NCBI GenBank assembly: GCA_004020315.1
Contig: SAQG01000001.1
Location: forward strand, 496,001-560,000
From: Mesorhizobium sp.
GTDB taxonomy: Bacteria; Pseudomonadota; Alphaproteobacteria; Rhizobiales; Rhizobiaceae
Length of the DNA stretch: 64,000 bases
Direction of reading: 5' to 3'
A program made the translations under genes and the position numbers. The notes beneath the pieces are model-generated. The model saw only the letters and a list, made by a program, of their open reading frames with translations. It was not told where the DNA came from and ran no database searches. Below are positions 44,380 to 54,226 of this stretch, one piece after another. Within the stretch, counting starts at the first letter, position 1. Every line of letters begins with the position of its first letter.

Positions 44380-45810
44380 ATGAACGACATATCCCCGGAT
44401 ATCGACCCCGCCCTCATCGATCGCTTTGCGGCAATTGTCGGCGAAAAATATGCGCTTCGCGACCAGCAGGATATCGCGCCTTACCTCATGGAGAGGCGCG
44501 GTCTGTGGCATGGCCGAACGGCGCTGGTGCTGAGGCCGGGCAGCGTCGACGAGGTCAGCCGCATCATGCGGCTGGCGACCGAGACGGGAACGCCGGTGGT
44601 GCCGCAAAGCGGCAATACCGGGCTGGTCGGCGCGCAGGTGCCCGATATGTCCGGCCGGGAAATCGTGCTGTCGCTGTCGCGGCTGAACCGCATCCGCGAG
44701 ATCGACGTCCTGTCCAACACGGTCACCGTCGAGGCCGGCGTCATCCTGCAGACGCTGCAGGAAGCGGCCGATGCCGCCGACCGGCTGTTTCCGCTGTCGC
44801 TTGCCGCGCAAGGCTCCTGCCAGATCGGCGGCAATCTCTCTTCCAATGCCGGCGGTACCGGCGTTCTTGCCTATGGCAATGCGCGTGAGCTCTGCCTCGG
44901 CGTCGAAGTGGTGCTGCCGACCGGCGAGGTGTTCGACGATCTGCGCAAGCTGAAGAAGGACAACACCGGCTACGATCTGAAGAACCTGTTCATCGGCGCG
45001 GAAGGAACACTCGGCGTCATCACCGCCGCCGTGCTCAAACTTTTCCCCAAGCCCAAGGGGCGCGAGGTGGCCTTTGCAGGCCTGTCTTCGCCGGAGGCAG
45101 CACTGTCCCTGTTCAGCCTGGCGATGGACCGTGCCGGCGCCGCGCTCACCGCTTTCGAGCTGATCGGTCAGAGGCCCTACGACTTTACGCTTCGGCACGC
45201 GCCAGGCGTCGTGCGGCCGCTGTCCGGGGATTGGCCGTGGTATGTGCTGATGCAGATCTCTTCGGGGCGCTCGGCGGAGGATGCGAGGGCCCTGATCGAG
45301 GAGGTGCTCTCAGCCGGCCTCGAGCAGGAGATCGTTGGCGATGCAGTGATTGCGGCTAGCATGGCGCAGGGCGATGCCTTCTGGAATTTCCGCGAGGTGC
45401 TGCCCGACGCGCAGAAGCCCGAGGGCGCCTCGATCAAGCACGACATCTCTGTGCCGGTGGCGGCCATCCCGCAATTCATCGAAAGGGCGGCCGGCGCCGT
45501 TCAATCGGTCAGCCCCGGTGCGCGCGAGGTGTGTTTCGGCCACATGGGCGATGGCAACCTCCACTACAATATCTCCCGGCCGGTCGGCGGCGATGACGAA
45601 GCGTTTCTCGGGCTCTATCACGCCATGAACAAGGCCGTGCACGATGTCGTGCGCAGCTTTCACGGTTCGATCTCGGCCGAGCACGGCATTGGCCAGCTGA
45701 AGCGGGATGAATTGATCGCGACAGCGCCGCCGATGGCGATCGAGCTGATGCGCAGGGTCAAGACGGCCTTCGACCCGGCTGGCATCATGAATCCCGGTAA
45801 GGTTATCTGA
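44380..45810 (+). CDS. FAD-binding oxidoreductase (D-lactate/D-2-hydroxyglutarate dehydrogenase-like)
   Basis: This 476-residue flavoprotein has a PCMH-type FAD-binding domain (VVPQSGNTGLVGAQVPD, LAAQGSCQIGGNLSSNAGG, LFIGAEGTLGVITAA) and a C-terminal substrate domain with FGHMGDGNLHYNI and ISAEHGIGQLKRDEL, whose His residues bind metal and substrate in the GlcD/D2HGDH family. It oxidises a D-2-hydroxyacid. It is 18 bases after the Sua5 gene, as in several rhizobia. Which hydroxyacid is used cannot be told from sequence. Confidence 0.92.
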   Translation: MNDISPDIDPALIDRFAAIVGEKYALRDQQDIAPYLMERRGLWHGRTALVLRPGSVDEVSRIMRLATETGTPVVPQSGNTGLVGAQVPDMSGREIVLSLSRLNRIREIDVLSNTVTVEAGVILQTLQEAADAADRLFPLSLAAQGSCQIGGNLSSNAGGTGVLAYGNARELCLGVEVVLPTGEVFDDLRKLKKDNTGYDLKNLFIGAEGTLGVITAAVLKLFPKPKGREVAFAGLSSPEAALSLFSLAMDRAGAALTAFELIGQRPYDFTLRHAPGVVRPLSGDWPWYVLMQISSGRSAEDARALIEEVLSAGLEQEIVGDAVIAASMAQGDAFWNFREVLPDAQKPEGASIKHDISVPVAAIPQFIERAAGAVQSVSPGAREVCFGHMGDGNLHYNISRPVGGDDEAFLGLYHAMNKAVHDVVRSFHGSISAEHGIGQLKRDELIATAPPMAIELMRRVKTAFDPAGIMNPGKVI

Positions 45811-45994
45811 TCCTTTCGACGTCCTGTGAATGGTCGCATTCCGATAACCATCCCATCGAGATCAGCAAAATTTAACCGACTTTCTTAAGCGCTGCGATAA
45901 GAAGCCCGCGCTAATGTTTCCCCACAACGAGGCTGGAAAAACCGGCCCGGAGAACCGGAAGACCGGCTCTCAGGAGAGACAGGAAAGGCACAAT

Positions 45995-46561
45995 ATGAAC
46001 ACTGGACTGAAGCCAGTCTGGGCCGGGCGCAATATGCGCCTCGACCCATTCCGCCTGCCGCAGGTGGTGAGCTACGCCACGCGCGACGACTATGGCGACG
46101 TTACTTTCACCATCGACCACCGTGGCGCCGTCATTCGCCGCGTGCTGGAGATGAGCGGCGTGCCGGCGTTCATCGCTCTGCCTGCAAACGCGTTTCGGGG
46201 CGTGGCCGCCCGCGCGATGGAAGATCCGGACGGCAATGTCACGGTGACGCTGGAGCTTCTGCACAATGATCCGATGCTGTCGGTGCCGCTGCTGGTCGCC
46301 GACGATCTCGAGGATGTCGCCGCCGACTGGCGCGCCTGGGCCGGTGCCTACCGCCTGCCGATGCTTCTGATCGAATCGGACGGCATCGCCCGCACGCTGG
46401 AGGAATCGCTTGGCGCCGCCATCAAGACGCTGCCGGCGCAGGAGCGCCGCAAAGGTCGGGCTTCGACGACGCGCCGTCCGCGCTTCCTCGCCCGCCGCAG
46501 GGCCGGCGATCTCGGCCTCAGGCTGGTCATCGGCGGCCAGGAGATCATTTCGCGGGAATAG
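45995..46561 (+). CDS. DUF6101 family protein
   Basis: This 188-residue protein contains MRLDPFRLPQVVSYATRDDYG, then RGAVIRRVLEMSGVPAFIALPA and a basic tail (RRKGRASTTRRPRFLARRRAGD). It belongs to a conserved Hyphomicrobiales family of unknown function, annotated as DUF6101. There is no signal peptide or membrane helix. The ATG at 45995 has GGAAAGG upstream. It is convergent with ubiA across a palindromic element. Confidence 0.82.
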   Translation: MNTGLKPVWAGRNMRLDPFRLPQVVSYATRDDYGDVTFTIDHRGAVIRRVLEMSGVPAFIALPANAFRGVAARAMEDPDGNVTVTLELLHNDPMLSVPLLVADDLEDVAADWRAWAGAYRLPMLLIESDGIARTLEESLGAAIKTLPAQERRKGRASTTRRPRFLARRRAGDLGLRLVIGGQEIISRE

Positions 46562-46562
46562 T

Positions 46563-46648
46563 GCATGATCCCGAACCGGAGGTCCGCGTTAGCGAAAAGC
46601 GAGAACCGGTTTTTGCTGCGCTGACCTGCGGTTCGGAAAAGACCATGC
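46563..46648. repeat. Long imperfect hairpin element between convergent genes
   Basis: GCATGATCCCGAACCggAGGTC pairs with GACCTgCGGTTCGG...GACCATGC across about 40 bases. The element fills the gap between the DUF6101 and ubiA ends and belongs to the same GATC/CCGAA family as 37704 and 56383. It probably also works as a bidirectional terminator. Confidence 0.65.
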
Positions 46649-46660
46649 TCGACTGAGATT

Positions 46661-47644
46661 CTACACCAGCGGCTTCAGCGCCACCCACAGCGCACCGCCG
46701 ATCAGGCCAAGGAAGATCAGCCAGCCGACCTGGTTGTTCGACCTGAACAAAAGCATGCACTGGTCGGGATCGTCGATGTCCAGCACTGCGATTTGCCGCG
46801 CCATATGCGCGCCGGCGGCAATCAGCCCGGCCAGCGCCGGCACCGGGGCCCGCGCCGACGCGAAGGCGATGGCGAAGCAGACCAACGCTCCGCCATAAAG
46901 CCCGACGAGCCAGGTCTTGGTGTTGTCGCCAAACAGACGTGCGGTCGAGCGCACGCCGACGATGGCGTCGTCCTCCTTGTCCTGATGCGCATAGATCGTG
47001 TCGTAGCCAATCACCCACAGGATAGAGCCGATATAGAGCATGACGGGCGGGCCATCGATATCGCCGAATTCCACCGCCCATCCCATCAGCGCACCCCAGG
47101 AAAAAGCAAGGCCGAGAACCAGTTGTGGCCAGTTGGTGAAACGCTTCATGAATGGGTAGATAGCGACGACGGCGAGCGAGCAGATGCCGAGCAGGATGGC
47201 AAAGCTGTTGAATTGCAGAAGCACAGCGAGTCCAATCAGTGCCTGGATAACGAGAAACGCCCAGGCCTGCCGGCGCGTGACCTTTCCCGCCGGCAGCGGC
47301 CGCGAGCGCGTGCGTTCCACCTGGTTGTCGATGTCCTGGTCGACCAGATCGTTGTAGGTGCAACCCGCGCCGCGCATGGCGATGGCGCCGATCAGGAACA
47401 GCACGAGATACCATGGCGCCGGCAGCAACGTGAGCAGCGGATCAGTAGGGCGTGGATAGGCACTCGCGGCAAGGGCTGCCGACCACCAGCACGGCCACAG
47501 CAGCAACTGCCAGCCGATCGGCCGGTCCCACCGGGCAAGCTGCGCATACGGCCACAGCCAACGCGGCAGAATGCGGTAAACCCAGTGACCGCTCGGCGCA
47601 TCGGCGACGCGGCCTTGGGCAGCTTTCGATTGGATGGGTTCCAT
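46661..47644 (-). CDS. ubiA: 4-hydroxybenzoate polyprenyltransferase
   Basis: This 327-residue membrane protein of the UbiA family attaches the polyprenyl chain made by IspB to 4-hydroxybenzoate in ubiquinone synthesis. The first Asp-rich motif is NDLVDQDIDNQVERTRSRPL, and the second HQDKEDDAIVGVRSTA. About eight membrane helices are visible. The ATG at 47642-47644 gives MEPIQSKAAQGRV; an earlier start at 47686 would add 14 residues. It is divergent from purD. Confidence 0.95.
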   Translation of the reverse strand: MEPIQSKAAQGRVADAPSGHWVYRILPRWLWPYAQLARWDRPIGWQLLLWPCWWSAALAASAYPRPTDPLLTLLPAPWYLVLFLIGAIAMRGAGCTYNDLVDQDIDNQVERTRSRPLPAGKVTRRQAWAFLVIQALIGLAVLLQFNSFAILLGICSLAVVAIYPFMKRFTNWPQLVLGLAFSWGALMGWAVEFGDIDGPPVMLYIGSILWVIGYDTIYAHQDKEDDAIVGVRSTARLFGDNTKTWLVGLYGGALVCFAIAFASARAPVPALAGLIAAGAHMARQIAVLDIDDPDQCMLLFRSNNQVGWLIFLGLIGGALWVALKPLV

Positions 47645-47863
47645 TGTGCTGGAGTGGCAGCAGAGGCGAACGCCGTCAAGCATCAAGCCAAATGGTCATG
47701 GTGCAAAAAAACATCGTGGGCGACGAACAGTCTTCCCCGAAATCGGGGGCGTTAATGCCCGGCGTTCCCGTGCACAACTTGTCCCAAACCATCCAAATGT
47801 CTTGACCCATCGTCCGGGGCGCAATAGCGCAGTCCTGATTGTGGAATGGCAAGGGATCTGGGC

Positions 47864-49141
47864 ATGCGTGTTTTGTTGATCGGCTCCGGCGGCCGCGAAC
47901 ATGCATTGGCCTGGAAGATAGCGGCATCACCGCTGCTGACGAAGCTTTACGCAGCCCCCGGCAATCCGGGCATCGGCCGCGAAGCCGAACTGGTGACGCT
48001 CGACATTGCCGATCATGCGGCGGTAGCCCGGTTCTGCAAGGAGAAAAAGATCGACCTCGTTGTGGTCGGGCCGGAAGGGCCGCTGGTTGCCGGTATTGCC
48101 GACGACCTTCGCGCTGCAGGCATCCGCGTCTTCGGCCCATCCAGGGCGGCGGCGCGGCTGGAAGGCTCGAAGGGTTTCACCAAGGATCTTTGCGCGAAGT
48201 ACGACATCCCGACCGCCGCCTATGGCCGTTTCGGCGACCTGGCGTCGGCCAGGGCCTATGTCGAACAGATGGGCGCGCCGATCGTCATCAAGGCCGATGG
48301 CCTGGCCGCCGGCAAGGGCGTTACCGTCGCCATGACATTGGCCGAGGCGCTGGCAGCACTCGATGCCTGTTTCGACGGGTCCTTCGGGCAGGCCGGCGCT
48401 GAAGTGGTGGTCGAGGAGTTTCTCGTCGGCGAGGAGGCGAGCTTCTTTTGCCTGTGCGACGGCGTCACCGCACTGCCGTTCGGCACTGCACAGGACCACA
48501 AGCGCGTCGGCGACGGCGACGTCGGCCCGAACACCGGTGGCATGGGCGCTTATTCGCCGGCTCCAGTGATGACGCCGGAGATGATCGATCGCACTATGCG
48601 CGAGATCATCGAGCCGACCATGCGCGGCATGGCCGAACTTGGCGCGCCGTTTTGCGGCGTGCTGTTTGCCGGGTTGATGATCACCGGCGAGGGGCCGAAG
48701 CTGATCGAATACAACACCCGGTTCGGCGACCCGGAATGCCAGGTGCTGATGATGCGGCTGAAGGACGATCTCCTGGTCCTGCTCAACGCTTCTGCCGACG
48801 GTCAGCTTGCGCATACCTCAGTGCGCTGGCGCGACGAGGCCGCACTCACCGTGGTGATGGCGTCCAGGGGTTATCCCGGCACGCCGGAAAAGGGCTCGGT
48901 CATCCGCGGCGTCGAAGATGCCGCGGGCGATGGCGTCGAGATCTTTCATGCCGGCACAGCCATCAACAGCGGCGCGCTCGTCGCCAATGGTGGCCGTGTG
49001 CTCGACGTCACGGCTGTCGGCGGCACGGTCGGAGAGGCGCAAAGACGAGCCTATGCAGCGCTTGACCGGATCGATTGGCCGCAAGGCTTCTGCCGCCGCG
49101 ATATTGGCTGGCAGGCCGTTGCGCGCGAGCAGGCGCGCTGA
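47864..49141 (+). CDS. purD: Phosphoribosylamine-glycine ligase
   Basis: This 425-residue ATP-grasp enzyme makes glycinamide ribonucleotide in purine synthesis. It has [18 protein letters not shown] at the start, the ATP-grasp core ([16 protein letters not shown]), [20 protein letters not shown] and [23 protein letters not shown] lies upstream of the ATG at 47864; an earlier ATG at 47846 would add six residues. It is convergent with the lysozyme-like gene. Confidence 0.97.
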   Translation: MRVLLIGSGGREHALAWKIAASPLLTKLYAAPGNPGIGREAELVTLDIADHAAVARFCKEKKIDLVVVGPEGPLVAGIADDLRAAGIRVFGPSRAAARLEGSKGFTKDLCAKYDIPTAAYGRFGDLASARAYVEQMGAPIVIKADGLAAGKGVTVAMTLAEALAALDACFDGSFGQAGAEVVVEEFLVGEEASFFCLCDGVTALPFGTAQDHKRVGDGDVGPNTGGMGAYSPAPVMTPEMIDRTMREIIEPTMRGMAELGAPFCGVLFAGLMITGEGPKLIEYNTRFGDPECQVLMMRLKDDLLVLLNASADGQLAHTSVRWRDEAALTVVMASRGYPGTPEKGSVIRGVEDAAGDGVEIFHAGTAINSGALVANGGRVLDVTAVGGTVGEAQRRAYAALDRIDWPQGFCRRDIGWQAVAREQAR

Positions 49142-49161
49142 TCGTTCAACCGTTGCAGATC

Positions 49162-50328
49162 TCAGCGCAGGCTACGATCGAACTCGGTTGATGCGGTGCT
49201 GACCGGATCACCGGTGGCAGGCGCGGCTTCAACGACTGATGCGGCGCGCTTTTCCTTCCGCGTCCATGCCACATATTCGGCAATCCCGCGCGGAAGACGC
49301 GGCGCTGTCTTTACGGCAGGCATTTGAAAGCTGCTGCGGAATTTGGCCCAGCGTGCGCGGAACACGGCGACCATTTCGGTGAAGCTCGGCGGCGGTGCGA
49401 CGGTGGCATAGGTAAGGGTGACATTGCCCGCAAGGCCGGCCGCGCGCGAGAGAGGCACCGGTATCGAGGCGAGGTAATCCGGCTGCACGTCGATTAGGCC
49501 GCCGAAGGGCCATTGCGCGCGCAACGTGACGGCATCCATAGGTGCGACATTGACGTCGATATCGTTCGGTGTGCCTGCGACCCGATAGGGGCAGCGGAAG
49601 CGGCCGCAATTGGCTTTTGCCGAAAACTGCCAGAGTGCGTAACCTTGCCAATTGCCCATCGGGAAATGCACGCCGATGTCTGGCTTGTAGCGTGCATACC
49701 AGAGCGGCAGCCGCGACAGGAGCCGGTATTTGTATTTGTTGTCGGCGATGTGCTTGGCGGTCTTGCCGTTGGTATAGAGCACCGGAAAACGGCCGATCCG
49801 CCGATGCACATGGCGGACGAATTCCTCTGCATCCTCGAGCGACATCCATTTGGTGGGATCATCATCTTCGATGTCGAGGGCGAGCAGGTCATCCGGCCCA
49901 GGCTTCGCGAAGTTGATGAAATTATTGGCCTGTCCCACCGGGTTGCCGGGGCGGGCGAGATGATAAGCGCCCCATTTCAGGCCGAGCGCCTTGGCCACCA
50001 CCTTGCGCGTCTGGAACAGTTCCTGTGCCACCGCATGGCGCTTCCACAGCGCCTTGCAGAGCCGCGTCTCCGTCTCGCTGCCGAAACAGAAATAGGCTGG
50101 CGGCATCCCGTCGGACGCCTTGTTGATGAAGCCGACGATCCGCTTGTCGGTCGCAAGTTCAGCCCAATCAATGGGATTGTATTCGTAGGCGTCGATCACC
50201 AGCGCGCGGTCGGCATTCTTCCACGGTTCGGAGAAATCCGAGGCTTGTGCCGACCCCAATGCAATTGTCATCGCGGTCGCGACGACGAGGAGTCCTAGGC
50301 GGCAGAGGGGGTGCGCCCGCGGCTTCAA
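49162..50328 (-). CDS. Exported glycoside hydrolase family 25 (lysozyme-like) protein
   Basis: This 388-residue protein has a signal peptide (LGLLVVATAMTIALGSAQA) and a GH25 barrel: LVIDAYEYNPIDWAEL, with the first catalytic Asp, FINKASDG, WGAYHLARPGNPVGQANNF, and LLALDIEDDDP with the catalytic DxE. Typical GH25 enzymes cleave peptidoglycan muramyl bonds. The C-terminal 100 residues after the barrel have no recognised domain. The start is a TTG at 50326-50328 with AAGGA seven bases upstream. Confidence 0.85.
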   Translation of the reverse strand: MKPRAHPLCRLGLLVVATAMTIALGSAQASDFSEPWKNADRALVIDAYEYNPIDWAELATDKRIVGFINKASDGMPPAYFCFGSETETRLCKALWKRHAVAQELFQTRKVVAKALGLKWGAYHLARPGNPVGQANNFINFAKPGPDDLLALDIEDDDPTKWMSLEDAEEFVRHVHRRIGRFPVLYTNGKTAKHIADNKYKYRLLSRLPLWYARYKPDIGVHFPMGNWQGYALWQFSAKANCGRFRCPYRVAGTPNDIDVNVAPMDAVTLRAQWPFGGLIDVQPDYLASIPVPLSRAAGLAGNVTLTYATVAPPPSFTEMVAVFRARWAKFRSSFQMPAVKTAPRLPRGIAEYVAWTRKEKRAASVVEAAPATGDPVSTASTEFDRSLR

Positions 50329-50440
50329 ACAGCAGATCCTTGCTGGCCAAAGCCTGATCCTGAACCGCCATGGTTAAGGAAATGCTTTCGGCGGCCCGCA
50401 GCGAATGCCGCAATTCGGCCGGGGATGGCTTTGCTGGTCA

Positions 50441-50677
50441 TCAGCGGCGCGATAGCGGCTGGATCTGGAACGGGTCGGGCGCCGGCGCTTGCGGCAGCGT
50501 TCCCGCCGCCTCGCGTTTGCCGTGATGGGCCAGCGAGCATTGCGGCGAACATAGAATGCCGCGATCCGACCAATAGGCGGCGCCCTCCTCGATCTTGCCC
50601 CGATAGTGCCAAAAACCTGCCGCTCGATAGGGCAGGCCGCATTCTATGCAGCGATACGCGTCAGGTCTGGCGAGCAC
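50441..50677 (-). CDS. Small zinc-binding-like protein
   Basis: This 78-residue protein has two Cys pairs, YRCIECGLPY and GILCSPQCSL, spaced like a small zinc ribbon. The C-terminal part is Pro/Gln-rich. It resembles conserved hypothetical proteins of rhizobia, with no function known. The start is GTG without a good ribosome-binding site, so the N-terminus is uncertain. It lies between the lysozyme-like gene and the divergent acyl-CoA dehydrogenase gene. Confidence 0.6.
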   Translation of the reverse strand: MLARPDAYRCIECGLPYRAAGFWHYRGKIEEGAAYWSDRGILCSPQCSLAHHGKREAAGTLPQAPAPDPFQIQPLSRR

Positions 50678-50880
50678 GGCGGTCCGATCTGGTATCTTGA
50701 TCTGTCGCCGGTCGACTTACCCGGCTTTTTATCGATTTTAGCGTGAACAGCTCGAATTGCAAAATCCGCGTGACAAAATTTGACGTTTACGTAAAAAGAA
50801 TGTGGGAGAGGCGATCCAGAAGCGAATGTAATCGGGACGGATCTTAAGTTGACCGGGCGGACTGAGGAGGAGCGAGCGGC

Positions 50881-52650
50881 ATGTATCGGGCACCGGTCGA
50901 GGAAATCGCCTTCACGCTGAAACACGTGGCTGGCCTGAAGCCGGCGCTCGACGCCGGCACATTTGGCGACCTTGGCGAAGACCTCGTCGACGCCATTCTG
51001 GCGGAAGCCGGCCGCTTCGCCAGCGAAGAGGTCGCGCCGCTCTACAAGATCGGTGATGAACAAGGCGCGGTGCTGAGCGGCACTGCCGTCACCACGCCGC
51101 CTGGCTGGAAAGAACTTTATCGCCGCTGGATCGACGGCGGCTGGAACGCGTTGTCCGCACCGGAGGAATTCGGCGGCCAGGCGCTGCCGACCATGCTGAG
51201 CGTCGCGGCGCTCGAAATGTGGAACTCGGCCGCGATGGCTTTCGGCATCGGCCCGACGCTGACCATGGGCGCGGTCGAGGCACTCGACAAGCACGCCTCG
51301 CAGGCGCTCAAGGCCAAATACTTGCAAAAGCTCGTCTCCGGTGAATGGATGGGCACGATGAATCTGACCGAGCCGCAGGCGGGCTCGGATCTGAATGCCT
51401 TGCGCGCCCGCGCCGAGCCGGCCGGCGACGGCACTTACCGCATCTTCGGGCAAAAGATCTTCATCACCTATGGCGAGCACGATTTCACCGACAACATCAT
51501 CCATCTGGTGCTGGCGCGGTTGCCGGACGCGCCGGCCGGCACGCGCGGCCTTTCGCTGTTCCTGGTGCCGAAATTCCTTGTCGGCGACGATGGCGCGCTT
51601 GGCGCACGCAACGACGTATTCTGCTCCGGGCTGGAGCACAAATTGGGCATCCACGCCTCTCCGACCTGCACCATGATCTATGGCGATGGTTTCGAAGGGA
51701 TCACCCCTGGCGCGATCGGCTGGCTGGTCGGCGAGGAAAACAAGGGCCTCGCCTGCATGTTCACCATGATGAACAATGCACGGCTCGCCGTCGGCATGCA
51801 GGGCGTGGCGGTCGCGGAAACGGCCACGCAGAAGGCGCTCGCCTATGCCAATGACCGCCGGCAAGGCAAGGCCGCAAGCTATGATGGCAACGGCATGGCG
51901 CCGATCGTCCATCACCCGGACGTGCAGCGCAATCTCCTGACCATGAAGGCGCTGACCCAGATTGCGCGCGCCATCAGCTATTCCTGTGCGCATGCCATTG
52001 ACCACGCGCGCGTGTCTGTCGGCGATGAAGCCACCCATTGGCAGGAGCGTGCCAATCTGTTGACGCCGCTGGCCAAGACCTTTTCCACCGATGTCGGCGT
52101 CGAGGTCGCCTCGCTCGGGCTGCAGGTTCATGGTGGTATGGGTTTCATCGAGGAGACCGGTGCGGCAGCACTTTATCGCGACGCGCGCATCGCGCCGATC
52201 TACGAAGGCACCAACGGCATCCAGGCGATCGATCTGGTAGCGCGCAAGCTGCCGCTTGGCGGTGGCGAGCATGTGCATGGTTACATCGCCGAACTGAAAA
52301 CGGTCGCCAATCAAGTGCGGACCTCGAATTTTCAGGGTTTTGGCCGCACCGCCGATGGCATCGACCAGGCGCTCGTCGACCTCAGCCAAGCGACGCGTTT
52401 CCTGCAAGGGCTGCTTGCTGACGGGCGCTCGGACGAGGCGCTGGCCGGTGCGACGCCGTATCTGAGGCTGATCTCACTTGCCGCAGGCGGCGCCTATCTG
52501 GCACACGGCGCGCTTGCCGACCAAAGCCGCATTGCCCTTTGCCGTTTCTTCGCCGAAAACCTGCTTGGCGAGGCGGGCGCGCTGAAGGAGCGTGTCATCG
52601 GCGGCGCCGAAAGCCTTGCCGCCGCCGGCAAGACACTGATTTCTGCCTGA
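50881..52650 (+). CDS. Acyl-CoA dehydrogenase (FadE-type, C-terminally extended)
   Basis: This 589-residue flavoenzyme has an N-terminal helical domain, the FAD site (MGTMNLTEPQAGSDLNALR, KIFITYGEHD) and the C-terminal RIAPIYEGTNGIQAIDLVARK signature. It has an extended C-terminal region typical of the longer ACAD group. It performs the first oxidation of beta-oxidation on acyl-CoA. GAGGAGG lies upstream of the ATG. A crotonase follows after 44 bases, so the two form a fatty-acid or branched-chain degradation unit. Confidence 0.94.
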   Translation: MYRAPVEEIAFTLKHVAGLKPALDAGTFGDLGEDLVDAILAEAGRFASEEVAPLYKIGDEQGAVLSGTAVTTPPGWKELYRRWIDGGWNALSAPEEFGGQALPTMLSVAALEMWNSAAMAFGIGPTLTMGAVEALDKHASQALKAKYLQKLVSGEWMGTMNLTEPQAGSDLNALRARAEPAGDGTYRIFGQKIFITYGEHDFTDNIIHLVLARLPDAPAGTRGLSLFLVPKFLVGDDGALGARNDVFCSGLEHKLGIHASPTCTMIYGDGFEGITPGAIGWLVGEENKGLACMFTMMNNARLAVGMQGVAVAETATQKALAYANDRRQGKAASYDGNGMAPIVHHPDVQRNLLTMKALTQIARAISYSCAHAIDHARVSVGDEATHWQERANLLTPLAKTFSTDVGVEVASLGLQVHGGMGFIEETGAAALYRDARIAPIYEGTNGIQAIDLVARKLPLGGGEHVHGYIAELKTVANQVRTSNFQGFGRTADGIDQALVDLSQATRFLQGLLADGRSDEALAGATPYLRLISLAAGGAYLAHGALADQSRIALCRFFAENLLGEAGALKERVIGGAESLAAAGKTLISA

Positions 52651-52694
52651 CATCCACCAGGCTGACGTTTCACGACGTTCACAAAGGATTATCC

Positions 52695-53447
52695 GTGACA
52701 GACCACATCCTCGTCGAGCGCCAGGGCGCCATCCAGATCATCCGCATGAACCGTCCCGACAAGAAGAACGCCCTGACGCGGGCCATGTATGCGAAAATGT
52801 CAGCGGCCCTTGCCGAGGGCGATGCCGATCCGACGGTCCGCGTCCATGTCTTCCTCGGTGTTTCAGGCGCCTTCTCGTCCGGAAATGACCTTGCCGACTT
52901 CATGATTGTCGCCACCGGTGGCGAGGGCGGCACCGAGGTCTGGGATTTCTTGATGGCGCTGGCCAGGGCCGAAAAGCCCATGGTTTCCGGCGTCGACGGC
53001 ATCGCGGTCGGCATCGGCACCACGCTCAACCTGCATTGCGACCTGACCTTCGCCACGTCGCGCACAATGTTCCGTACGCCCTTCGTCGATCTCGGCCTGG
53101 TCCCCGAGGCGGGATCGAGCCTGCTTGCGCCGCAGATCCTGGGTCGGCAAGGCGCCTTCGCGCTGCTTGGCCTCGGCGAAGGCTTTTCGGCCGAGCGGGC
53201 GAAAGCCGCCGGATTGATCTACGCAGTGGTCGAGGAGAACGAACTCGAACCCTCGGTGCTTGCCGCCGCCGGCCAGATCGCGGCCAAGCCGCCGCAAGCG
53301 CTGAAGATCGCGCGTGACCTGATGCGCGGCTCGCGTGAAGACCTCGTTGCCCGCATCGGCCAGGAAAGCGAGCATTTCCGCGAACGGCTGAAGTCCGACG
53401 AGGCCCGCGCCGCCTTGATGGCCTTCATGACCAGGAAGAAGGGATAG
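52695..53447 (+). CDS. Enoyl-CoA hydratase/isomerase family protein
   Basis: This 250-residue crotonase-fold enzyme has IIRMNRPDKKNALTRAMYAKM, the oxyanion-hole pieces GAFSSGNDLADF and GIAVGIGTTLNLHCDLTFA, and PFVDLGLVPEAGSSLL. The catalytic Glu of hydratases is present in the PEAGSS position. The start is GTG at 52695 with AAAGGA six bases upstream; the longer open frame upstream overlaps the dehydrogenase end and is not used. It acts after the preceding acyl-CoA dehydrogenase. Confidence 0.92.
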   Translation: MTDHILVERQGAIQIIRMNRPDKKNALTRAMYAKMSAALAEGDADPTVRVHVFLGVSGAFSSGNDLADFMIVATGGEGGTEVWDFLMALARAEKPMVSGVDGIAVGIGTTLNLHCDLTFATSRTMFRTPFVDLGLVPEAGSSLLAPQILGRQGAFALLGLGEGFSAERAKAAGLIYAVVEENELEPSVLAAAGQIAAKPPQALKIARDLMRGSREDLVARIGQESEHFRERLKSDEARAALMAFMTRKKG

Positions 53448-53496
53448 GCCGAAGGCGGTGTGGCCTGATGCCGCGGGCCCATAGTGTTGGGCGCTT

Positions 53497-53790
53497 TTAT
53501 AGGACCTGCGGCCACCGCTGAGCGGCGTGCATGACGGTGAGGATTTCGACAGTCTCGCCGTTGACGCGATAGGGAACGATATACGGAATATCAACCAAGA
53601 CGAGTTCCCGTGTCGCCTTGATGCGCCCGATGCGTCCCATGGCCGGTTGCTCGGCGAGATGTTCCGCCGCCGTCACGATACGCGTAATAACTCGGGCGAC
53701 CGCCTCGGGGTTGTCTTTCTCGATGTGTGCGCCGATTTCGTCAAGCCGACGCAACGCTCGCATGGTCCAGCGGACTCTTTTGCGGCTCAT
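53497..53790 (-). CDS. RelE/ParE-type toxin
   Basis: This 97-residue protein belongs to the RelE/ParE superfamily: an N-terminal VRWTMRALRRLDEIGAHIEKDNPEAV helix pair, then GRIGRIKATRELVLVDIPYIVPYRV and a final ILTVMHAAQRWP. The last 'HAAQRWP' strand is the usual ParE ending. ParE-like toxins poison gyrase, RelE-like ones cleave mRNA; the basic, helical N-terminus favours ParE. It overlaps the antitoxin gene by four bases. Confidence 0.92.
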   Translation of the reverse strand: MSRKRVRWTMRALRRLDEIGAHIEKDNPEAVARVITRIVTAAEHLAEQPAMGRIGRIKATRELVLVDIPYIVPYRVNGETVEILTVMHAAQRWPQVL

Positions 53791-54032
53791 GCTCGGCGGG
53801 CGGACTTGACGTATTTTCCGACAACAGCGGCTAGATCACGGTCACTGGCAAAATCGCCGCGCTCCGCTTCGGCCACCCCGGCCTCTATCTCGGCGAGTTG
53901 CCATTCCTCGCGGGCTACAAAGTCCTCAATGGCCTGCGCGGCCACATAGGAGCGCGAGCGGTCGAGCTTTTCGGCAAGCTGGTCAAGCCTGTTTGCGGTT
54001 TCGTCCGGGACACGCACGGTAAAAGCCGTCAT
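53787..54032 (-). CDS. ParD-like (RHH) antitoxin
   Basis: This 81-residue protein has an N-terminal ribbon-helix-helix (MTAFTVRVPDETANRLDQLAEKLDRSRSYVAAQAIEDFV) and an acidic C-terminal helix that would bind the toxin. The start is placed at the ATG 54030-54032 because GAAAG lies eight bases upstream; earlier ATGs at 54038 and 54047 are possible. It precedes and overlaps the toxin gene. A perfect inverted repeat just upstream is the likely autorepression site. Confidence 0.88.
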   Translation of the reverse strand: MTAFTVRVPDETANRLDQLAEKLDRSRSYVAAQAIEDFVAREEWQLAEIEAGVAEAERGDFASDRDLAAVVGKYVKSARRA

Positions 54033-54047
54033 GCTCATAACTTTCAT

Positions 54048-54076
54048 TTGGTTCACTATGAATATCGGTGAACCAA
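54048..54076. promoter_or_regulatory. Operator-like inverted repeat of the toxin-antitoxin operon
   Basis: TTGGTTCAC and GTGAACCAA form a perfect 9-bp inverted repeat around 11 bases, immediately upstream of the antitoxin start. RHH antitoxins usually repress their operon by binding such sites. This is the only clear operator signal in the module. Confidence 0.7.
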
Positions 54077-54226
54077 GGTGGTTCGTCAAGGGCTGCCCTT
54101 GGGGCATCCCCTGACGCCAGTAATTTCAACCGCCGGCCGGTAGCGCGCGAGAGTATAGCGATGCCATACTGCCGCGCGTCCAGCTCTCCCTTACCCCTCG
54201 TTGGAATTGCTTGAGGGACCACCCTC

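Noticed and set aside
50644..52407. A 587-residue minus-strand open frame over the acyl-CoA dehydrogenase gene
   Set aside because: Antisense shadow of a high-GC gene with a clear family match on the plus strand.
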